Source: Clostridia bacterium (GTDB lineage Bacteria; CBDUZB01; JAGLHV01). Taken from it: a stretch of 9,608 bases of DNA. The stretch is taken from contig JAUVLC010000092.1 in assembly GCA_030595925.1 (NCBI GenBank), positions 1 to 9,608 on the forward strand, read 5' to 3'. Below the pieces are notes generated by a model that saw nothing but the letters and a program-made list of their open reading frames with translations, made no database searches and was not told the DNA's origin. This document shows, piece by piece, positions 5,835-9,608 of the stretch. Each line of letters starts with the position of its first letter. Position 1 is the stretch's first letter. The translations under genes were made by a program, and so were the position numbers.

Positions 5835-7019
5835 ATGAAGAAGCAAATAATTATAATTTTATTTCTAATTTTTTTCGTGCCTTCTATTTGTTATAGCAAA
5901 CTTCATTTTGGCATAATCTCTGGAGTAAAAGAAAAAGTAAAAGAATTAAAAAATAAAATAGATGAAGAAGAGAAAAAAGTTATACCTCCAAACAGTCCAA
6001 GTGCTGATTGGGTAGATGCAGATGGAAGTGGACAGGAATCGATAAATATTTCAAATACTAATGGTACATATGCCAGTTATCTTTCTCTTTGTTTAGATGG
6101 GGCAGGAAACCCCCATATTGCCTGGCATGATTATACTTCTGAAAACTATGAGATATATTATCTAAAATGGGATGGTTCAGCGTGGGTGGATGCAGATGGG
6201 AGTGGGCAGGAATCGATAAATATTTCAAATAATAGTGAAGGTTCTTGTTATCCTTCTCTTTGCTTAGATGGGGCAGGAAATCCCCATATTTCCTGGTATA
6301 ATTATACTTCCGAGAATAATAATGATATATATTATCTTAAATGGAATGGTTCGGCGTGGGTTGATGCCGATGGGAGCGGACAGGAATCGATAAGTATCTC
6401 AAATAATAGTTTGTCGTTTAAATTTCCTTCTCTTTGTTTAGATGGGACAGGAATTCCTCATATTGCGTGGCAATATCGCCTTTTTGATGATATATATTAT
6501 CTCAAATGGGATGGTTCAGTGTGGGCGGATGCAGATGGAAGTGGGCAGGAATCGATAAATATTTTAAATAATAGTGGTCATTCTTATCACCCCTCCCTTT
6601 GTTTAGACACAGCAGGAAATCCTCATATTGCCTGGGATGATGATACTTCTGGAAACTATGAGATATATTATCTCAAATGGAACGGTTCAGCCTGGGTAGA
6701 TGCCGATGGGAGCGGTTGGGAATCGATAAATATCTCAAATAATAATAAAGTATCTGATTCTCCTTCTCTTTATTTAGATGGGACAGGAAATCCTCATATT
6801 GCGTGGCACGAGTATACTCCTGGTGTGGATACTGGAATATATTATCTCAAATGGGATGGTTCGGCGTGGGTTGATGCAGATGGAAGTGGGCAGGAATCAA
6901 TAAGTATTTTATATTTAAGTGGAAGCTCTCGTCTTTCTCTTTGCTTAGATGGGACAGGAAATCCCCATATTGCCTGGGATGGGTACTATGGAATTTATTA
7001 TCTTAAATGGTCGCCATAA
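5835..7019 (+). CDS. Secreted six-repeat beta-propeller-like protein
   Basis: I chose ATG 5835 because it is followed by a classic signal peptide (MKKQIIIILFLIFFVPSICYS, cleavage near residue 21) and preceded by AGGAAAAG at 5823-5830. The open frame runs 37 codons further upstream but with no ribosome site or signal. A charged helix (about 28-48) and a PPNSPS linker lead to six repeats of 50-58 aa from residue 59 to the C-terminus. Each repeat opens WVDADGSGQESI and continues to a PSLCLDGxGNPHIAW strand pair and an IYYLKWDGSA strand. Four-strand repeats with xLDxxGxPHIAW and YYxKWxG motifs are typical of propeller-type secreted proteins, so a six-bladed propeller is likely. DADGSG resembles the DxDG calcium loops of other propellers. 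It is probably exported to the periplasm or cell surface for binding; no catalytic motif was recognised. Confidence 0.75.
   Translation: MKKQIIIILFLIFFVPSICYSKLHFGIISGVKEKVKELKNKIDEEEKKVIPPNSPSADWVDADGSGQESINISNTNGTYASYLSLCLDGAGNPHIAWHDYTSENYEIYYLKWDGSAWVDADGSGQESINISNNSEGSCYPSLCLDGAGNPHISWYNYTSENNNDIYYLKWNGSAWVDADGSGQESISISNNSLSFKFPSLCLDGTGIPHIAWQYRLFDDIYYLKWDGSVWADADGSGQESINILNNSGHSYHPSLCLDTAGNPHIAWDDDTSGNYEIYYLKWNGSAWVDADGSGWESINISNNNKVSDSPSLYLDGTGNPHIAWHEYTPGVDTGIYYLKWDGSAWVDADGSGQESISILYLSGSSRLSLCLDGTGNPHIAWDGYYGIYYLKWSP
6009..7016 (+). repeat. Six in-frame coding repeats of 150-174 nt
   Basis: Repeat units start at the Trp codons at 6009, 6183, 6357, 6522, 6693 and 6867, giving lengths of 174, 174, 165, 171, 174 and 150 nt. 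Long stretches such as CAGGAATCGATAAATATTTC recur with few changes. The middle of each unit (residues after SINISNN) is variable while the edges are fixed. Confidence 0.85.
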
Positions 7020-7051
7020 ATGAAGATTTTTAAACGAGAAGGGAAAAAACA

Positions 7052-7567
7052 ATGGATAGGTTTTTTAAAAAAGTAGTATCCTTTTTTTTGTTTAGTATCA
7101 TATTTATTTACAATCTTTCCTCTACTTCAATGTCTGCGAACTTATCAAAAAAAATAGGGGTTGGGATTGGTTATCCATACTTTTCTATAAAATATAATTT
7201 TTCTTCAAAAATCGCTTCGGAAATAAGATATGCTACTGGCGAAGGGATAAATGTATATGCCGGTAGATTTTACTGGAATTTTTTTCAATTAAGAAAACTT
7301 AATGCTTTTACCGGAATTGAGGGAGGGTATATAGATTTTGATACTTTGGATACAGAAGGTACTGGCTATGAAGGAAGCATCTTTATCGGTGGAGAATATT
7401 TTATTAATCCCAAATTCAGTTTTGGTTTAGATATCGGTCCTGTATATATTAGTGTAGACACTGCTGAACTGGGAAAAGAATTTAATGTTGGTGGTATAGA
7501 ATGGGTTAGCAATCTATGTCTTAATTATTATTTTGATTTTAGAAAAAAACCCACCAGCAGACACTGA
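7052..7567 (+). CDS. Small outer-membrane beta-barrel protein
   Basis: The signal peptide (VVSFFLFSIIFIYNLSSTSMSA, cleavage near residue 29) is followed by alternating, aromatic-rich strands: KIGVGIGYPYFSIKYNF, ASEIRYATG, INVYAGRFYWNF, AFTGIEGGYIDF, YEGSIFIGGEYF, SFGLDIGPVYISV and WVSNLCLNYYFDF. Strand number and length fit an eight-stranded OmpW/OmpX-size barrel, and the final strand ends in Phe163 as expected for a BAM-recognised C-terminus. Residues after that (RKKPTSRH) look like an out-of-frame tail: one base fewer in A7 (7543-7549) or CCC would give a tail ending TEKPKEENK-stop at 7590-7592. AAGGGA (7039-7044) is the ribosome site. It starts 32 nt after the propeller gene, so the two are probably co-expressed and both act in the envelope. 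Its substrate or partner is unknown. Confidence 0.7.
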   Translation: MDRFFKKVVSFFLFSIIFIYNLSSTSMSANLSKKIGVGIGYPYFSIKYNFSSKIASEIRYATGEGINVYAGRFYWNFFQLRKLNAFTGIEGGYIDFDTLDTEGTGYEGSIFIGGEYFINPKFSFGLDIGPVYISVDTAELGKEFNVGGIEWVSNLCLNYYFDFRKKPTSRH

Positions 7568-7610
7568 AAAACCAAAGGAAGAAAACAAATAGGGAACTAA
7601 ATAAAGCAGG
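7563..7610 (+). repeat. Leader element copy B
   Basis: ACTGAAAAACCAAAGGAAG through TAG (7590-7592) and GGGAAC repeats copy A with the core GAAAAACCAAA at 7566-7576 and the same 24-nt distance from core to TAG. In that frame it still encodes EKPKEENK-stop. The start codon position of copies A and C is AGG here (7608-7610), and the next gene starts 34 nt further on with its own ribosome site. Confidence 0.6.
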
Positions 7611-7641
7611 ATTAGTTTAAGTTATTTGGAGCGAAAAAGAA

Positions 7642-8427
7642 ATGTCTGACAAATATACATTAAATTTTGACTATAGGCCGTATGAAGAATTAAATAGCTT
7701 TGCACTTTTAGCAGTTCAAAAACATAATTTGGGCGATAAGGGTGATTGGTTTAATTGTTTTAGAGGTGGTCTGTGTGGATTATCTGCACGACTTTTTGGA
7801 GTTCAAATTCATTTTCGTGAAATTCATTCTTGGAAACCAGTTAAAACAAATTATCAGGCAGTGGAATACCATTTATCATCTATTCTTTTTAATATGGACT
7901 CGGCAATCGAATGTATGGTTTTTGTGTTAAATGCTCTTGGATATGTTACAAATGCAAACCAGTTTTTAGATATTACGAATGAAATAAAGTTAAAACAAAT
8001 ATCCCCTTATAATATTTTAAAGAATCAATGTTCAGGATATGATAACTACTTCCCAACCCTGAAAAAATTCTGGCAGAAAAATGAAGATTTAATTGAGATT
8101 ATTTTTGAAAACCATGATGTGTCTAAACATCGTGAATCAATATTCAAAGGTGGCAAAGCAAGAAAAGATCCACCTTCGGGATTCTTTGAAAAGATGGGAA
8201 TAAAGGATGATGAGGGGAAGCAAATACTTTTTTCTCCTATGGCAGAAATAATACTTATACCACATCCAAAAAATCCATTGCAACAAAGGAATTTTGCCAA
8301 TTCTGTTAAGTTAGAAGATATTGCAAAGAGATTTTGCCTATTCATTAATGGATGTGGGGTAAAGGCTTTTGAAGATGCAAAAACCATGATAAAACTTAAT
8401 TTGTATGATTTAAACATAGATGAATGA
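7642..8427 (+). CDS. Uncharacterised helical protein, possibly HEPN-like
   Basis: A 261-aa soluble protein of a family I cannot name. Residues 73-101 (AVEYHLSSILFNMDSAIECM and following) look like a long amphipathic helix. Residues 138-168 form another, ending FENHDVSKHRES, followed by a conserved-looking basic loop GGKARKDPPSGFFE, a SPMAEIILIPHPK strand and a final helical region (KRFCLFINGCGVKAFEDAKTMI). The D-x-x-KHR end of a helix is where HEPN proteins carry RxxxxH, so a diverged and possibly inactive HEPN fold is conceivable. The following gene has the intact motif. GGAG (7628-7631) is the ribosome site. No signal peptide is present, so it is probably cytosolic, unlike its upstream neighbours. 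Being a real gene is likely; any role is unknown. Confidence 0.7.
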   Translation: MSDKYTLNFDYRPYEELNSFALLAVQKHNLGDKGDWFNCFRGGLCGLSARLFGVQIHFREIHSWKPVKTNYQAVEYHLSSILFNMDSAIECMVFVLNALGYVTNANQFLDITNEIKLKQISPYNILKNQCSGYDNYFPTLKKFWQKNEDLIEIIFENHDVSKHRESIFKGGKARKDPPSGFFEKMGIKDDEGKQILFSPMAEIILIPHPKNPLQQRNFANSVKLEDIAKRFCLFINGCGVKAFEDAKTMIKLNLYDLNIDE

Positions 8428-8481
8428 GATAAAAAATAAATATCAAATTAAGAATCAAAAAAGATTGAATGGCAGAACTAC

Positions 8482-8532
8482 TCACCATGGAAAAACCAAA
8501 AGATTAAAAAACAGGGAAGTAAACTTATTATG
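8482..8532 (+). repeat. Leader element copy C
   Basis: TCACCATGGAAAAACCAAAA through CAGGGAAGTAAAC, with core GAAAAACCAAA at 8490-8500. The residual frame from ATG 8470 reads MAELLTMEKPKD-stop, recalling the RQLTTPEKPK end of the 71-aa protein. From CAGGGAA (8512) to the next ATG is 18 nt, exactly the spacing from TAGGGAA (4751) to ATG 4769 in copy A. Confidence 0.55.
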
Positions 8533-9312
8533 GAAAAAAATAAAAAACCGATAACACTATACGAAGATTTAATTGAACACCCTTTTGTTAAACAGGTGTT
8601 GCAGGATGCGTTACTTTTTGTTAAGAATAAAGATCTTTCACAAAAACTTAGACAATCTAAACCTATTTTCAATAAAAATGAAGCTTATATTTTATTTATT
8701 GCGCAGACATTATTTTCTCTTTTAACTATTTATGAGCACCTAACACTCATTCCGATTTATTTAAAATCATTCTCTCTTTCAGAAGAAATAAAAAAGGAAG
8801 GAGTTACGCAACATTTCCATGTTTTGTTATGTATTGAAAATTATATTATAAAGACACAATCGCTCTATGATAGAATGCTACAATTAGTCGATGTTGTTTT
8901 TAATATTTATAATCCATCTAATCAAATTAACCATAATATAATTATACATAATTTACATGTAAAAAACAGTGGTCTTCCTTCAGCTCTTCAAAAATTAAAA
9001 AAACTCGTTAAAAAATATTCTGAAGACAGAAATAAAATAATCCATAGAGAATGTTACAGAGATAAAGGTATTCCCTTTATAAAGGCGCTTGAAATAATTC
9101 CAGAAGAGGGTAATTACAGCTTTAAGAAAGAATTAAAAAGCTTTTCAATCATCTATGTTAAAAATAAGATAAAAGAATTTGAGAAAATGAATACTAATAT
9201 TTTTGTTGCTGTTGGAAATATTTTTGGTAATCTTATAGAGAGATATAAAAAACAAAAAGAGGAAGATGAATTAATTTATGGGAAGATTGAAGTATTGGAA
9301 AAAAACCCATAA
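8530..9312 (+). CDS. HEPN-domain-like protein (RxxxxH motif)
   Basis: A 260-aa, strongly helical, basic protein. Residues 164-175 read SEDRNKIIHREC, which contains R167-N-K-I-I-H172. This is the RxxxxH signature (with the usual Asn after Arg) of HEPN domains, where Arg and His form the RNase active site. The helix before it (about 150-163) and the long helices at 52-82 and 95-128 fit a HEPN bundle of the larger Cthe_2314-like type. HEPN proteins include RNA-cleaving toxins and defence effectors. No nucleotidyltransferase antitoxin (MNT, GSxxxG...DxD) is adjacent, so this is not a typical HEPN/MNT pair. The ribosome site AGGGAAG (8513-8519) comes from leader copy C. The gap after the previous gene is 102 nt with no clear promoter. 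A G-free stretch follows. Family assignment is moderate; toxin activity is inference. Confidence 0.65.
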   Translation: MEKNKKPITLYEDLIEHPFVKQVLQDALLFVKNKDLSQKLRQSKPIFNKNEAYILFIAQTLFSLLTIYEHLTLIPIYLKSFSLSEEIKKEGVTQHFHVLLCIENYIIKTQSLYDRMLQLVDVVFNIYNPSNQINHNIIIHNLHVKNSGLPSALQKLKKLVKKYSEDRNKIIHRECYRDKGIPFIKALEIIPEEGNYSFKKELKSFSIIYVKNKIKEFEKMNTNIFVAVGNIFGNLIERYKKQKEEDELIYGKIEVLEKNP

Positions 9313-9317
9313 TAAAG

Positions 9318-9443
9318 AAATTCTTAAAAAACTTCCTAATCCCAAACTTCCCAAAAATTTTCACCCCCTACAACCCAAAATTAACCATTATTTTTAACTA
9401 CCCAATACTATAATACCCCCAAATTTTAACTAATTTTTTTCTT
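9318..9443 (+). terminator. 126-nt G-free, C-rich tract, likely Rho-dependent terminator region
   Basis: From 9318 to 9443 the plus strand has no G at all, and C runs are frequent (CCCAAAC, CCCAAAAA, CACCCCC, CAACCC, TACCC, TACCCCC). It begins six bases after the stop of the HEPN-like gene. C-rich, G-free, unstructured RNA is what Rho binds. No intrinsic terminator hairpin is present. The minus strand has matching G3-G5 runs that could form a G-quadruplex. Confidence 0.5.
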
Positions 9444-9470
9444 GACACACCAAAGAATATTTGTTATAAA
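9442..9470 (+). promoter_or_regulatory. Near-consensus sigma70-type promoter next to the IS end
   Basis: TTGACA (9442-9447, 6 of 6), a 17-nt spacer, then TATAAA (9465-9470, 5 of 6). It is the best promoter in the window. Transcription would start near 9477, a few bases inside the insertion sequence and antisense to its transposase. It probably once drove a rightward gene that the insertion now separates from it. Confidence 0.65.
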
Positions 9471-9473
9471 AAA

Positions 9474-9608
9474 GGTTCTTTCGTATTTAAGTTGCAAGTC
9501 TTGGATTAAGCAACCCACAATGTTGATGAATCTTTAGTTTGAAATAATCTATATCCCGATATCCATAGGCCATTCTTTTTAACCGTTTAATCTTATTGTT
9601 AAAGCCTT
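9474..9608 (-). mobile_element. End of an ISL3-family insertion sequence
   Basis: GGTTCTTTCGTATTTAAG starting at 9474 has the GGxTCTTT start of ISL3-family terminal inverted repeats, and the transposase stop codon lies only 13 bp inside it. This is the transposase 3'-side end of the element; the rest is beyond the window. An 8-bp target duplication, typical of ISL3, would be ATAAAAAA (9466-9473), but the other side is not visible. Confidence 0.65.
9487..9608 (-). CDS. ISL3-family transposase, C-terminal end (partial)
   Basis: Read on the minus strand from the window edge, 39 residues precede TAA (complement of 9487-9489). They run GFNNKIKRLKRMAYGYRDID, then YFKLKIHQHCGLLNPRLAT. The GxNNKIKxxKRxAYGYRDxxYFxLKI block is the well-known C-terminal signature of ISL3 (IS204/IS1001/IS1165-type) DDE transposases, close to the last catalytic region. 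Only the tail is present, so whether the gene is intact cannot be judged. It runs toward the plus-strand genes. Confidence 0.85.
   Translation of the reverse strand, partial: GFNNKIKRLKRMAYGYRDIDYFKLKIHQHCGLLNPRLAT

Noticed and set aside
6009-7016. Regularly spaced repeats considered as a CRISPR array or minisatellite
   Set aside because: Units are 150-174 nt, stay in frame and encode a coherent protein repeat; there are no short identical repeats with unique spacers.
7020-7076. Mini-frame of 18 codons starting directly after the propeller stop (TAAATG)
   Set aside because: It overlaps the start of the barrel gene in another frame and has no ribosome site of its own; probably chance.
8046-8417. 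Minus-strand frame of 123 codons opposite the 261-aa gene
   Set aside because: It is fully inside a well-supported plus-strand gene, with no ribosome site and no recognisable pattern.
7642-9312. HEPN/MNT toxin-antitoxin pair
   Set aside because: Neither gene shows the nucleotidyltransferase GSxxxG...DxD motif needed for an MNT antitoxin.

Overview
The window is AT-rich and gene-dense, and every complete gene lies on the plus strand. It encodes three lipoproteins with LxSC lipoboxes, a CsgG/FlgO-type periplasmic domain, a secreted repeat protein and a small outer-membrane beta-barrel. Together these indicate a diderm (Gram-negative-type) bacterium. The codon style, TPR-rich lipoproteins and pilin-like fragment would suit an uncultured lineage such as Omnitrophota or Elusimicrobiota, but that placement is a weak inference. 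No rRNA, tRNA or CRISPR array was seen.

Layout. (1) 1-527 is a decayed left flank. It holds a pseudopilin-like C-terminal piece (3-269), a good extended -10 promoter (276-304) and the last ~50 codons of an endonuclease/exonuclease/phosphatase-family gene with a frameshift (315-498). (2) 528-4514 holds three tandem paralogous TPR lipoprotein genes. The middle one carries an added CsgG/FlgO-like domain. They share signal peptides, leaders and (copies 2 and 3) an almost identical C-terminus, and the third contains very recent 204-nt (two-TPR) duplications. (3) 4538-5518 holds a 71-aa coiled-coil protein followed at 15 nt by a putative PD-(D/E)XK-like nuclease. Genes from 528 to 5518 are spaced 15-49 nt apart and look like one transcript. 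(4) 5519-5834 is a C-rich, G-poor spacer with iterated TTCGTT motifs (possible Rho-dependent terminator), followed by a possible promoter. (5) 5835-7567 holds a secreted six-repeat beta-propeller-like protein and a small outer-membrane barrel protein. (6) 7642-9312 holds two mostly helical proteins of unknown role. The second has a clear HEPN RxxxxH motif, and the first has a possible degenerate version. (7) 9313-9608 holds a 126-nt stretch with no G at all (rut-like), then a near-consensus sigma70-type promoter, then the end of an ISL3-family insertion sequence whose transposase reads leftward into the window.

The most unusual pattern is a short element found three times, at 4721, 7563 and 8482. 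It consists of the 3' end of the 71-aa coiled-coil gene (EKPKEE..K-stop or a relic of it) plus AGGGAA. It sits directly in front of the putative nuclease gene and the HEPN gene with identical spacing to the start codon, and in front of the 261-aa gene with a gap. This suggests that unrelated accessory genes have been exchanged downstream of a conserved small gene, leaving its 3' end as a scar and ribosome-binding leader. The region reads as an envelope-protein locus next to a small variable patch of possible defence or toxin-type genes, bounded by a transposon. The functional links between the genes are inferred from position only.
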